From the NCBI GenBank assembly GCA_963828445.1, contig CAWHFP010000028.1, positions 1 through 64,000 on the forward strand: a stretch of DNA of 64,000 bases. The letters are read 5' to 3'. Every line of letters starts with the position of its first letter. Within the stretch, counting starts at the first letter, position 1. Below, in pieces: positions 46,876 to 55,081 of the stretch. The position numbers were made by a program, and so were the translations under genes. This DNA comes from Bog-532 sp963828445. GTDB taxonomy: Bacteria > Actinomycetota > Actinomycetes > Streptosporangiales > Streptosporangiaceae. The notes below the pieces were generated by a model. The model worked only from the letters and a program-made list of their open reading frames with translations, had not been told where the DNA came from and did no database searches.

Positions 46876-47727
46876 ATGACCGACGACGCCTATGGGGCCA
46901 CCATCGCCAAGCGTCGGCTGTCTGAACGTCTGGGCGAACTGCGCCTGGGCACCGGCTACACCGCCAACCACGTCTGCGACATCCTGAACTGGGGGCGCGG
47001 CAAGGTCGGCCGGTTCGAGGCCAACCAGTGGAAGCGCCCCGAGATGAGCGACGTCCGCGACCTGCTGCGCATCTACGGGGTCACCGGCGGCGACGCCGAC
47101 GAGGTCGAGGAACTGGCCATGAAGGCCCGGGCCCGGCCCTGGTGGCGGGATTTCCCGGAGATCTTCGACAGCGAGTTTCCCGGCTACGAGAACGACGCCA
47201 CCAGCATTGGCGTGTTCATGCCGCTGATCCTGCCCGGGCTCATGCAGACCGAGGCCTACACCGAATCGCTGCTGCGGACCGGCCCCCGGCCGCCGACCTG
47301 GCGGCGCAAGGCGCTGGAGGCCCGGTTGCGGCGGCAGGAGATCCTGGGCCGCACCGATGGCACCGCTCCCCGGGTCAACGCGGTGATCACCGAGGCGTCA
47401 CTGCTGTACCGGTGGGGGACCCACCTCGATCGCCGGGAGCAGGTCGCGCACCTGATCGACCTGGCCGCGTACCCCAACATCGAGCTGCGGGTGCAGCGCT
47501 TCGAGGATGGGCCCCCGACGGCGGGCTTCTCCATGGTCAACCTCTTCGGCTTTGACGACCAGGGGCCCAGCCTGGTCTTCGTGGAAACGGACTATGCCAT
47601 CGAGGAGGTGAGCAAGCGGGACGCCGTGAACGGCTATGTCCAGTCGTTCAGCCGTGCGTGCGATGGGGCGCTCGAACCCAAAGACACCAAGGACTACCTC
47701 GAGCATCTCGCTAACCAGCTGGAGTGA
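46876..47727 (+). CDS. XRE regulator with DUF5753 (Scr1/WhiJ type)
   Basis: A 283-residue transcription factor. The N-terminal helix-turn-helix (residues 10-75) reads RLSERLGELRLGTGYTANHV, CDILNWGRGKVGRFEANQWK. The DUF5753 domain starts at WWRDFPEIFDSEFPGYENDA and includes FMPLILPGLMQTEAYTESLL, RRQEILGRTDG, VITEASLLYRWGTHLDRREQ and LVFVETDYAIEEV. WhiJ, AbaA and Scr1 proteins of this type pair with a DUF397 protein and often an RsbW-like ATPase; both follow here. ATG 46876 has AGGAGG upstream. The likely operator TTGCGATTCGCAA suggests autoregulation. Confidence 0.93.
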   Translation: MTDDAYGATIAKRRLSERLGELRLGTGYTANHVCDILNWGRGKVGRFEANQWKRPEMSDVRDLLRIYGVTGGDADEVEELAMKARARPWWRDFPEIFDSEFPGYENDATSIGVFMPLILPGLMQTEAYTESLLRTGPRPPTWRRKALEARLRRQEILGRTDGTAPRVNAVITEASLLYRWGTHLDRREQVAHLIDLAAYPNIELRVQRFEDGPPTAGFSMVNLFGFDDQGPSLVFVETDYAIEEVSKRDAVNGYVQSFSRACDGALEPKDTKDYLEHLANQLE

Positions 47728-47730
47728 CCC

Positions 47731-47931
47731 ATGACCGACCTGTCTCAAGCCGTCTGGCGGAAGGCTCGCCGCAGTGCCCACAACGGGGGCTGCGTGGAAA
47801 TCGCGGCCAACCTCCCTGATGTGACCGCCGTCCGGGACAGCAAGCGTCCCGAGGGGGGCGCCCACGTTGTCGACCGGGCCGCGTTCGCCGCGTTTCTGGC
47901 CGATGTGAAGAACGGGCGTTACGACATCTGA
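47731..47931 (+). CDS. DUF397 protein, partner of the XRE regulator
   Basis: A 66-residue PF04149 protein: AVWRKARRSAHNGGCVEIAA, VTAVRDSKRPEGGAHVVDRA, FAAFLADVKNGRYDI. All DUF397 landmarks are present. It starts three bases after the XRE stop, so the two are one operon. In Streptomyces such small proteins modulate the neighbouring WhiJ/Scr1-type DNA-binding protein, which supports the same role here. Confidence 0.93.
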   Translation: MTDLSQAVWRKARRSAHNGGCVEIAANLPDVTAVRDSKRPEGGAHVVDRAAFAAFLADVKNGRYDI

Positions 47932-47943
47932 TTCGTCACCAGG

Positions 47944-47986
47944 GTTGATGGTTCCCCCGGGAATGCCCTCCCGGGGGACCATCAAC
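47944..47986. terminator. Strong hairpin after the XRE-DUF397 operon
   Basis: Arms GTTGATGGTTCCCCCGGGA and TCCCGGGGGACCATCAAC pair over 18 bp with one bulged base; loop ATGCCC. It ends transcription 13 bases after the DUF397 stop. Confidence 0.85.
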
Positions 47987-48374
47987 TAACAGGCCCTGTC
48001 TCAAGGCCGGGCGGTAACTGTGTTTCCGCCGCGCCTGAGACTGTACACGTGCTATTTGTCTGCTGCCATAGCCGACGGTCGGGTAGCGGTATTAGCTGAG
48101 ATAAATAGAGCCCTTTATGCTGGGCTTTTATCCGCGCGGGCCACCGGGGCGGCAGGGCGCTCGCGGTCGCGTTCCGGGACGTTTAGTTGCGTTACCGCTC
48201 ATGCCCGACAAACTCTTGCGAAACGCTCTCCCAAAATCATAATCTGTGTTTCACAGGTTTGAAATTTCAAAGCTGACATCGTGAATCACGCATGCGGTGG
48301 TTTCCCGGCCGCTCAGTGCATACCGCTGGGCCACGCGGCTGGTGACCCGAGGGTGACTATGGGAGGCATCAGGC
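47987..48374. other. AT-richer spacer before the RsbW-like gene
   Basis: About 390 bases with no supported gene. AT-rich patches at 48090-48125 and 48235-48290 probably carry a promoter for the ATPase gene. No RNA element was recognised. Confidence 0.4.
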
Positions 48375-49274
48375 ATGGGCAGCGTGCGCGACCTGACCGC
48401 CGGCGGCTGCGGCGCCTGGTCGTTGCCGGGTGACCTGTCGTCCGCCGCCACCGCCCGCCGGGTGTACCAGGAGGCCGCGGCCGAGGTGGGGATGGGCGCC
48501 GACCTGGCCTACGACGGCGTGACCATGGCCAGCGAACTGGCCGCCAACACCCTGCACAGTGTTAGCCAGCACAGTGTTAGCCAGCACGGCGTTAGCCAGC
48601 AAGGCGTGAGCCAGCACGGCGCCTCAGGCCCCCAGACCCAGACCCGAACCCGGGTCCGGTCCGAGCTGTGGATCTACCTGCGGGGCAGCGGCAGCCGCCG
48701 CGAACTGGTGTGCAAGGTCTTCGACACCTGCCCGGGCTGGAAATCTGGCCGGGCCCCCAGCCCGTTCCCGCTGCCGGTCGCCCCCGACGCCACTGGCGGC
48801 CGTGGCCTGCAGGTGGTGCACGAGCTGTCCGGCGGGCGCTGGGGTCATCACCTGACCCGGGCCCGGCTGGGCCGCTGGAAAGTCCGTGGCAAGGCGGTCT
48901 GGTTCGCGCTGCCGGCCCCGCAGCCTGTGGACCCGTGGCCGGCCGGTGTCGACGGCTTGGCCGCGGGGGACGGGGGACTGGCCACCATGCAGCAGTGCAG
49001 CCAGCTCAGCGCCCGCCAGGCCACCGAGAAACTGCAGGCCATGCTGTCCGCGCGCGGGCTCGGGCCGCGCCTGGTCAGTACCGGCCCGGCCGCCGCCGAC
49101 CTGTCGGTGCTGCTGGTCACGCGCGGGCTGACCGTGTTCTGCCGGGGCGGCTCGGTGCTGATCGAGACCGCCACCGGCGATCGGCAGCACTACACCTACG
49201 CGGACCTGGAAGACGTCACCGAGCGGGCCGTGTGGATGCACGAGGAACTGGACCGCGCGGCCGAACTCCGGTGA
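48375..49274 (+). CDS. RsbW-like GHKL ATPase (anti-sigma/serine kinase type)
   Basis: A 299-residue protein with an HATPase_c domain in its first half. The N-box is VTMASELAANTLHS and the G1 box lies in APDATGGRGLQVVHELSGGR. Such short ATPases act as anti-sigma factors or their kinases and form the third member of WhiJ/AbaA-type loci. Between the N-box and the next strand lies a run of VSQHS/VSQHG pentapeptides encoded by a 15-bp tandem repeat. The C-terminal part (SARQATEKLQAMLSARGLGP, FCRGGSVLIETATGDRQHY) is not recognised and may sense or bind a ligand. ATG 48375 fits; the 3' end overlaps the antiparallel nucleoside hydrolase gene by 59 bases. Confidence 0.85.
   Translation: MGSVRDLTAGGCGAWSLPGDLSSAATARRVYQEAAAEVGMGADLAYDGVTMASELAANTLHSVSQHSVSQHGVSQQGVSQHGASGPQTQTRTRVRSELWIYLRGSGSRRELVCKVFDTCPGWKSGRAPSPFPLPVAPDATGGRGLQVVHELSGGRWGHHLTRARLGRWKVRGKAVWFALPAPQPVDPWPAGVDGLAAGDGGLATMQQCSQLSARQATEKLQAMLSARGLGPRLVSTGPAAADLSVLLVTRGLTVFCRGGSVLIETATGDRQHYTYADLEDVTERAVWMHEELDRAAELR
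48555..48614 (+). repeat. 15-bp tandem repeat within the RsbW-like gene
   Basis: Units CACAGTGTTAGCCAG, CACAGTGTTAGCCAG, CACGGCGTTAGCCAG and CAAGGCGTGAGCCAG, then a partial unit. The first two are identical, which shows recent duplication. Each unit encodes H/Q-(S/G)-V-S-Q, in frame. Confidence 0.95.
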
Positions 49275-50263
49275 CCACCCGCCCGTAACTGTCGAGGGCC
49301 AGATCCCAGAAGCCAGCCACGTCGATGGCGGTGGCCACCAGCGTGTTCTGTTCGGCGGGGGTGGCGCGGAAGTCGGTGACGGTCATGCCCGCGGTCCAGC
49401 GGCCGGCCGTCTCCACCTCGACCCGGGCGGGCACCAGGCCGAGCAGGGCGGGGGCGGCCACGTGGGCCACCGCGATCACGTCGTGCACGGCGGGGCCGGG
49501 TGGGCCGGGCCGGGGCGAATCCTGGCCCTCGGCCGGTGCCTCGGCCGGTGCCTCGGCCGGGGGTGTCGGCCGCCAGCGGGTCCGCGTCGGTGGCGTACCT
49601 TCCCAGCGCGGGCAGCAGCAACTGGTCGGCCAGCGGGCCGAGCGGGCGCATCCGGTCCTGCACCGCGGCGGTGGCCCGGGCCTGCAGGGTGACGTCGAGC
49701 CCGACCATGGTCACGGTCCAGCCCGCCCGGAACACGATGGCCGCGGCTTCCGGGTCGGCCGCGATGTTGAACTCGGCCGCGGGGGTGACGTTGCCCCGGC
49801 TGGCCGAGCCACCCATGATCACGAAATCCTTGACCTGGGTGACCAGGCGCGGCTGGCGGTGCACGGCCAGCGCGATGTTGGTCAGTGGGCCGGTCGCCAC
49901 CAGCGTGATCTCACCCGGGGCGGCCGCGATGGTGTCGATCAGGTACTCGAGCGCGTGCCCGTCCGCGGGCCGCGCCACCGGGTCCGGCAGCCGGGCCCCG
50001 CCCAGTCCGCTCTCCCCGTGCACCAGCCGGGCGTCGATCGGCTCGCGCAGCAGCGGCGCGGCCGCACCCGGGGTGACCGGGACGCCGGCCAGGCCCACGA
50101 ACTCGGCGACCCGCTGCGCGTTGGACGTGGTCAGGGGGAGCCCCACGTTCCCGGCCACGCTGGTGATGCCGACCAGCTCCAGGTCCGGGCAGCCCGCCGC
50201 GAACGCGATGGCCAGGGCGTCGTCGATGCCCGGGTCACAGTCCAGGATGATCTTCTGCGCCAC
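49216..50263 (-). CDS. Inosine/uridine-type nucleoside hydrolase, frameshifted at a GC-rich repeat
   Basis: Cleaves ribonucleosides to base and ribose. The first part shows the Ca-binding ILDCDPGIDDALAIAF, VGITSVAGNVGL, TLVATGPLTNIALAV, FVIMGGSASRGNVTPAAEFN and DPEAAAIVF. After ALGRYATDADPLAADTPGRG the frame is lost in a repeat of GGCCGAGGCACC units (about 49535-49560). The proper ending, AVHDVIAVAHVAAPALLG and TVTDFRATPAEQNTLVATAI, lies in another frame from about 49490 to the stop at 49216. So the gene is broken as read, in the same manner as carA and cobN. GTG 50263 is chosen (VAQKIILD); it is divergent from glyA with 22 bases between. Confidence 0.8.
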
Positions 50264-50285
50264 GCTTCGACCGTACCCTGTTGCC

Positions 50286-51551
50286 ATGCACCAGCCACCC
50301 ATCCCGCACGTGGCCCGCACCGACCCGGAGATCGCGGGCCTGATCGAAGCCGAAGGCCGCCGTGAACACGAGAAGGCCCGGCTGATCGCGTCGGAGAACT
50401 ACGCCTCGGTCGCCGTGCTGGAGGCGTCCGGATCGGTGCTGACCAACAAGTACTCCGAGGGGTACCCGGGCCGCCGCTACTACGAGGGCCAGCAGTTCGC
50501 CGACGTCGTCGAGACCCTGGCCATCGACCGGGCCCGGGCCTTGTTCGGGGTGGCGCACGCCAACGTGCAGCCCTACTCCGGTTCGCCCGCCAACCTGGCC
50601 GTCTACCTGGCCTTCGCCCGGCCGGGGGACACGATCATGGGCATGTCGCTGCCGATGGGCGGCCACCTGACCCACGGCTGGCCGGTCTCGGTCACCGGGA
50701 AGTGGTTCCGCAGCGTGCAGTACGGCGTGCGCCACGACACCGGTCGCCTGGACCTGGACGAGGTCCGCGACCTGGCTCGCCGCGAGCGCCCCAAGCTCAT
50801 CTTCTGCGGCGGCACCGCCATCCCGCGCACCATCGACTTCCCGGCCTTCGCCCAGATCGCCGCCGAGGCCGGCGCGGTTCTGGTCGCCGACGTCGCCCAC
50901 ATCGCCGGCCTGATCGCGGGGGGCGCGCACCCGTCACCGGTGGGCCACGCCGGCGTGATCACCACCACCACCCACAAGACCCTGCGCGGACCCCGCGGCG
51001 CCATGATCATGTCCACCGCCGAGCACGCGTCCGCGCTGGACCGGGCGGTGTTCCCCGGCCTGCAGGGTGGCCCGCACGACCACACCACCGCGGCCATCGC
51101 GGTCGCCCTGCACGAGGCGGCCCAGCCCAGCTTCCGCGACTACGCCCGCCAGATCGTGCGCAACGCCCGGGCCCTGGCCGCCGAGCTGACCGCCCGCGGC
51201 TACGACCTGGTCTCCGGCGGCACCGACAACCACCTGATCCTGGTCGACCTGACCCGCCAGGGCATCGGCGGCAAGCCCGCGGCCAAGGCCCTGGACCGGG
51301 CCGGTATCGAGCTGAACTACAACACCGTGCCGTTCGACCAGCGCAAGCCGTTCGACCCCTCCGGGATCCGCCTCGGTACCCCGGCCATCACCACCCGGGG
51401 CCTGCGCGAGGAGCACATGGCCCCGCTGGCCGCCTGGATCGACACCGCCATCACTGCCGCCACCAAGGACGACCAGGCCACCCTGGACCGCATCGCCGCC
51501 GAAGTCCGCGAACTGCTGTCCGGTTACCCCATCCCCGGCTGGCAGCCCTGA
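50286..51551 (+). CDS. glyA: Serine hydroxymethyltransferase GlyA
   Basis: PLP enzyme interconverting serine and glycine and forming methylene-tetrahydrofolate. The 421-residue protein shows EKARLIASENYASVAVLEAS, NKYSEGYPGRRYYEGQQFAD, ANVQPYSGSPANLAVYLAF, VADVAHIAGLIAGG, and Lys231 in TTTTHKTLRGPRGAMI that binds PLP. ATG 50286 gives a normal start (MHQPPIPHVARTDPEI). It supplies MetF, encoded in the same window. Dispersed repeat copy 5 lies 57 bases after its stop. Confidence 0.96.
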   Translation: MHQPPIPHVARTDPEIAGLIEAEGRREHEKARLIASENYASVAVLEASGSVLTNKYSEGYPGRRYYEGQQFADVVETLAIDRARALFGVAHANVQPYSGSPANLAVYLAFARPGDTIMGMSLPMGGHLTHGWPVSVTGKWFRSVQYGVRHDTGRLDLDEVRDLARRERPKLIFCGGTAIPRTIDFPAFAQIAAEAGAVLVADVAHIAGLIAGGAHPSPVGHAGVITTTTHKTLRGPRGAMIMSTAEHASALDRAVFPGLQGGPHDHTTAAIAVALHEAAQPSFRDYARQIVRNARALAAELTARGYDLVSGGTDNHLILVDLTRQGIGGKPAAKALDRAGIELNYNTVPFDQRKPFDPSGIRLGTPAITTRGLREEHMAPLAAWIDTAITAATKDDQATLDRIAAEVRELLSGYPIPGWQP

Positions 51552-51607
51552 TCCTGCCGCCCTGGCTGGCCGCCCCGGCACCGGCCGCCCCGGCACCGGG
51601 CGCCCTC

Positions 51608-51627
51608 CTGATAACAGCAAGAAGCGC
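51608..51627 (+). repeat. Dispersed repeat copy 5 (CTGATAACAGCAAGAAGCGC), intergenic after glyA
   Basis: Exact 20-base copy between glyA and the convergent XRE gene. It is preceded by CCGGCACCGGCCGCC-type simple sequence and followed by two copies of GCGCTCCGGGC. It is the only copy not inside a reading frame. Confidence 0.9.
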
Positions 51628-51657
51628 TCCGGGCCGATAGCCCGCGCTCCGGGCGGC

Positions 51658-52554
51658 CTACCCGCCCATCCCTCCGGCGTCGGTCCCGGCCGACGGCTGG
51701 CGTTGCCGATCGCCTCCGTCCGCCGTCCAGCTGGCCAGCAGGCTGAATGCTTCCTGGGATCGTGACCCGGGCTCCGCCATGTAGGCGAAGATCTCCAGAC
51801 CGGGATCGGCGGCTACCGCCAGCCGTTCGTACCGCAGGGTGAGGTCACCCACGACGGGATGATGGAAACGCTTCTCCGCCGTGCGGTGCAGGCGCACATC
51901 ATGGGTGGCCCACAACGCGGCGAACTCCTCGCTGCGCGTCGACAGCTCGCCGACGAGGTCGGACAGGCCGCGGTCGAACGGGTCCCGTCCCACCTGCGCC
52001 CGCAGGGCGGCGACGCATTCGCCCGCCATCCGATTCCAGTCGGCGTGGAAGTCCCTGGCGCGCGGATCGAGGTAGGTGAAGCGGGCCAGGTTGGCGGGCC
52101 CCGCCGACTCGAACACCGGCGCGAACATGGCCCGCCCGAGATGGTTGGCGGCGAGTATGTCCTGCCGGCCGTTGACCACGAACGCGGCCGCCCCGGTCAT
52201 CGCCTCGATCATCCACTGAACACCCGGGCGCACCGTCAGCTTGGCCGGGCGGCGGCGCCGGCCGGCGACCCGGTCCCGCGCGGCGCGAGCCAGGTCGAAA
52301 AGGTGCGCCCGCTCGGCCTCATCCAGCCGGAGCGCGCCCGCGACCGCTTCCAGGACACCTTCCGAAGCGCCCGCCAGGTTGCCGCGCTCCATCCGGTTGT
52401 AGTAGTCGACGCTGACCCCGGCCAGGGTCGCGACCTCCTCGCGCCGGAGCCCGGGCACCCGGCGCGCCCCGTAGGTGATGAGGCCGGCCTCGCCGGGAGT
52501 GATCTTCGCCCGCCGCGACGTGAGGAAATCCCGCACCTCATTTTTTGCGTCCAC
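51658..52554 (-). CDS. XRE regulator with MmyB-like ligand-binding domain
   Basis: A 298-residue transcription factor of the MmyB/MLTR type. The N-terminal helix-turn-helix reads VRDFLTSRRAKITPGEAGLI, GLRREEVATLAGVSVDYYNR, MERGNLAGASEGVL. The PAS-like ligand domain has VQWMIEAMTGAAAFVVNGRQ, DILAANHLGRAMFAPV and LTLRYERLAVAADPGLEIF, matching PF17765. Members repress an adjacent divergent oxidoreductase or cupin gene and respond to small, possibly fatty-acid-like ligands. The divergent cupin gene 134 bases away is the probable target. GTG 52554 gives the usual VDAKNEVRDFL start. Confidence 0.9.
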   Translation of the reverse strand: MDAKNEVRDFLTSRRAKITPGEAGLITYGARRVPGLRREEVATLAGVSVDYYNRMERGNLAGASEGVLEAVAGALRLDEAERAHLFDLARAARDRVAGRRRRPAKLTVRPGVQWMIEAMTGAAAFVVNGRQDILAANHLGRAMFAPVFESAGPANLARFTYLDPRARDFHADWNRMAGECVAALRAQVGRDPFDRGLSDLVGELSTRSEEFAALWATHDVRLHRTAEKRFHHPVVGDLTLRYERLAVAADPGLEIFAYMAEPGSRSQEAFSLLASWTADGGDRQRQPSAGTDAGGMGG

Positions 52555-52687
52555 AGCACCGAGCGTAGATCGGCGGCCGGGGCCGTGGGGTGCCCTGTCA
52601 GTACCTGGAAAGGTCCGTCCTCTCACCCGGCCCATGAACCGTGCTTCCTTGAGGAGTGCCCAGTTCAGGCGACACAGGAGGACGAAA

Positions 52688-53083
52688 ATGAAGATCATCA
52701 GCAATGGACTCGACACGACCGCCGGCCCCGCCGACTGGTTTGCCGGGGGCGTCTACATCGACGTTGTCGGTACGCCGTCACCGACCTCGGGGGTCATGGG
52801 CGGAATTGTCCACTTCGCGCCGGGAGCCCGCACGGCGTGGCATACCCACCCGGAGGGCCAGACGATCTTCGTCACCGAGGGGATCGGCCTGGTCCAGCGG
52901 GAGGGAGGACCGATCGAGGAAGTACGCCCGGGCGACCGCGTCTACGTCGAGCCGGGCGAGAACCACTGGCACGGCGCCACGCCCGGGCACTTTCATACGC
53001 AGATCGCCTACCAGGAGACCGACGACGCTGGCCGCCACACCACCTGGGGCCGCCACGTCACCGACGAGGAGTACCCGGGCTAG
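52688..53083 (+). CDS. Small cupin protein
   Basis: A 131-residue single-domain cupin. The metal motif 1 is WHTHPEGQTIFVTEG (H-x-H-x3-G with downstream Glu region) and motif 2 is VRPGDRVYVEPGENHWHGAT. It resembles the carboxymuconolactone-associated or hydroxynitrile-lyase-like cupins often found next to MmyB-type regulators. Substrate unknown. ATG 52688 has CAGGAGGAC upstream. The 134-base gap to the divergent regulator should hold both promoters. Confidence 0.9.
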   Translation: MKIISNGLDTTAGPADWFAGGVYIDVVGTPSPTSGVMGGIVHFAPGARTAWHTHPEGQTIFVTEGIGLVQREGGPIEEVRPGDRVYVEPGENHWHGATPGHFHTQIAYQETDDAGRHTTWGRHVTDEEYPG

Positions 53084-53182
53084 CCGGCGAAATCACCACT
53101 CCCAGCCAAGCCTGGATTCCCATCTATCTCACTGAACGAGACTCACTTTCCCTCACTGTGAGATTGACCTAGGGTCGGTCCC

Positions 53183-54769
53183 ATGGCTGGTGACCGGCGC
53201 AGATGGTGGATCCTGGGCCTGGGCATGACGGCTCAGGCCGCCAGTTGCGTGTTTCTGTACGGGCTGCCGTACCTGGTGCCGGACCTGCGTCACCAGCTCA
53301 GCCTGTCCTTGACCGGAGCCAGCACCCTGGCCACGGCGCCGCTGATCGGGGTCATCGTGGCCCTGGTGGCCTGGGGCGCGGCCGCGGACCGGTACGGCGA
53401 GCGGATCGTGATCACCGCCGGGCTGGCCATCGCGGGCGGCAGCCTCGTCGCGGCCTCCACCACCCGGACCCCGGTCAGCCTCGGCATCCTGCTCGCCTGC
53501 GCCGGGCTCGGCGGGGCCTCGGTCAACGCGGCCAGCGGGCGCCTGGTGCTCGGCTGGTTCAGCGCGTCCGAACGCGGCCTGGCCATGGGGGCCCGGCAGA
53601 CCGCCCAGCCGCTGGGCACCATGCTGGCCGCGGCCGCCCTGCCCCCGCTCGCGGCCCGGGCCGGCCTGCCGGCCGCCATCGTGGCCTGCGGCGCGCTGTG
53701 CCTGGCGGCCGCGGCCGCGGTCGCGTTGTTCGCCGCCGACCCACCCCGGCCCCGCCGTGGCCACGAGGCGGGCCCGCGCCCGGCCCGCAACCCCTACCGG
53801 GAGCCAGGGCTGTGGCGCATCCACGCGGCCAGCACCCTGCTGGTCGTGCCGCAGTTCGCCACCACCGGGTTCGCGCTCGAGTACCTGGTGGCCAGCCGGG
53901 GCTGGAGCGCGGTGGAGGCGGGCCGGGTCATCGCGCTGGCCAACCTGGCCGGCGCCCTGCGCCGGCTGGCCGCGGGCCGCTGGTCCGACCTGGCCGGCAG
54001 CAGGCTGCGTCCCATGCGGACGCTGGCCGTGGTGGTCACCGTAGTGGTGGGGCTGACCGCCCTGGGCATGACCTGGCGTTCCCCCCTGGCCGTGGCCGCG
54101 CTGCTGGCCGCGGTGGCGCTGTCGGTGAGCACCAACGGGCTGGCCTTCACCGCGGTCGCCGAGCTGGCCGGGCTGGCCTGGGCCGGCCGGGCCCTGGGCG
54201 TGCAGAACACCGGCCAGAACCTGGCCGCGGCGTCCACCCCGCCGGTCCTGGCCCAGGTCATCGACGCGATCGGCTACGGCGGGGCGTTCGGGCTGGTCAC
54301 CGTGTTCCCGGCCCTGGCCATCCTGGCCGTCCCCACCCGGGCCGGAACCCACCCGGGCCGAACCCGCCCAGGCCGAGGTCAGCCGCGATCCGCAGCGGCC
54401 TGCCGCACCTGCTCCGGAGCGTTCTTCGTCAGCGTGACCCGGACCAGGGCCGCGGCCAACTGGGCCAGGTCTTCCGTGGACCCGGCCCGCCGCGCGAGCG
54501 CGTCCGGCTCGTCGGGCCACCCCAGCTCCCGGGCCCCTTGCCGCACCCGGTCGTCCAGGTACGGCGCCACCGACGGCCAGACACCCTGCACCTCGCGCAG
54601 GAAGATGGCCGCGCCGGCCGGGCCGATGCCCGGGAACTCCTGCAGCAGCCGCCCGACCGCCCCGGGCTCGCCGCCGGCCTCGTCGCGCAGCCGGCGCAGG
54701 TCTCCGTGCCAGCGGCCCCGGGCCAGCGTCGCGCCGTCCCCGAGCATGGTGGCGGTCCGCTCGTCGTAG
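53183..54769 (+). CDS. Major facilitator superfamily transporter with open 3' end over an antisense gene
   Basis: Twelve hydrophobic helices occupy residues 8-390: ILGLGMTAQAASCVFLYGLP, WGAAADRYGERIVITAG (loop 2-3 motif), GARQTAQPLGTMLAAAALPP and NTGQNLAAASTPPVLAQVID. The pattern suits the nitrate/oxalate or sugar-type MFS transporters; substrate unknown. The transporter proper ends near 54345 (LAILAVPTRAG), but no stop occurs in frame until 54769, so the last 140 residues are Ser/Arg/Pro-rich and lie opposite the HhH-GPD gene. The real protein may end earlier if a stop was lost through a sequence error. ATG 53183 is well placed. Confidence 0.85.
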   Translation: MAGDRRRWWILGLGMTAQAASCVFLYGLPYLVPDLRHQLSLSLTGASTLATAPLIGVIVALVAWGAAADRYGERIVITAGLAIAGGSLVAASTTRTPVSLGILLACAGLGGASVNAASGRLVLGWFSASERGLAMGARQTAQPLGTMLAAAALPPLAARAGLPAAIVACGALCLAAAAAVALFAADPPRPRRGHEAGPRPARNPYREPGLWRIHAASTLLVVPQFATTGFALEYLVASRGWSAVEAGRVIALANLAGALRRLAAGRWSDLAGSRLRPMRTLAVVVTVVVGLTALGMTWRSPLAVAALLAAVALSVSTNGLAFTAVAELAGLAWAGRALGVQNTGQNLAAASTPPVLAQVIDAIGYGGAFGLVTVFPALAILAVPTRAGTHPGRTRPGRGQPRSAAACRTCSGAFFVSVTRTRAAANWARSSVDPARRASASGSSGHPSSRAPCRTRSSRYGATDGQTPCTSRRKMAAPAGPMPGNSCSSRPTAPGSPPASSRSRRRSPCQRPRASVAPSPSMVAVRSS

Positions 54770-55053
54770 CGCTTGTAGTGGCCGCGGCCGAGCGCATCCA
54801 CCCGGTCCTGCCAGCTGGCTTCCTGCATGGCCCGCGGGGTCCGGTACCCGGCGGCGAACAGCTCGCGGGCGGCACTCACCGCGATGTCGGCCGAGATCCG
54901 GGCGCTCAGCAGCGTGGCCAGCACCAGCAGCTCGTACAGGGGCGACGGCTGGTCGGCCAGCCGGATGCCCGCCTCCTGGGCGTAGGTCTGGCCGAACTGT
55001 TCCAGCAGCGAGTCGGCCTGGGCGTCAGCAGCGGACGACGATGAGTCAGCCAT
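54379..55053 (-). CDS. HhH-GPD-family protein related to endonuclease III
   Basis: A 224-residue protein with the endonuclease III fold. The helix-hairpin-helix is LLQEFPGIGPAGAAIFLREV and the preceding helices read LYELLVLATLLSARISADIA and AARELFAAGYRTPRAMQEAS. The catalytic Lys of endonuclease III (in LPGVGRKTA) is replaced here (GPAGAA), and the four-Cys iron-sulfur loop is absent. It may be a non-glycosylase member or bind DNA without cleavage. ATG 55053 is used (GTG 55059 is possible). It overlaps the convergent MFS frame by nearly 400 bases. Confidence 0.8.
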   Translation of the reverse strand: MADSSSSAADAQADSLLEQFGQTYAQEAGIRLADQPSPLYELLVLATLLSARISADIAVSAARELFAAGYRTPRAMQEASWQDRVDALGRGHYKRYDERTATMLGDGATLARGRWHGDLRRLRDEAGGEPGAVGRLLQEFPGIGPAGAAIFLREVQGVWPSVAPYLDDRVRQGARELGWPDEPDALARRAGSTEDLAQLAAALVRVTLTKNAPEQVRQAAADRG

Positions 55054-55081
55054 CCGCACCTGCTAACCAGTTCGGCGCGAT

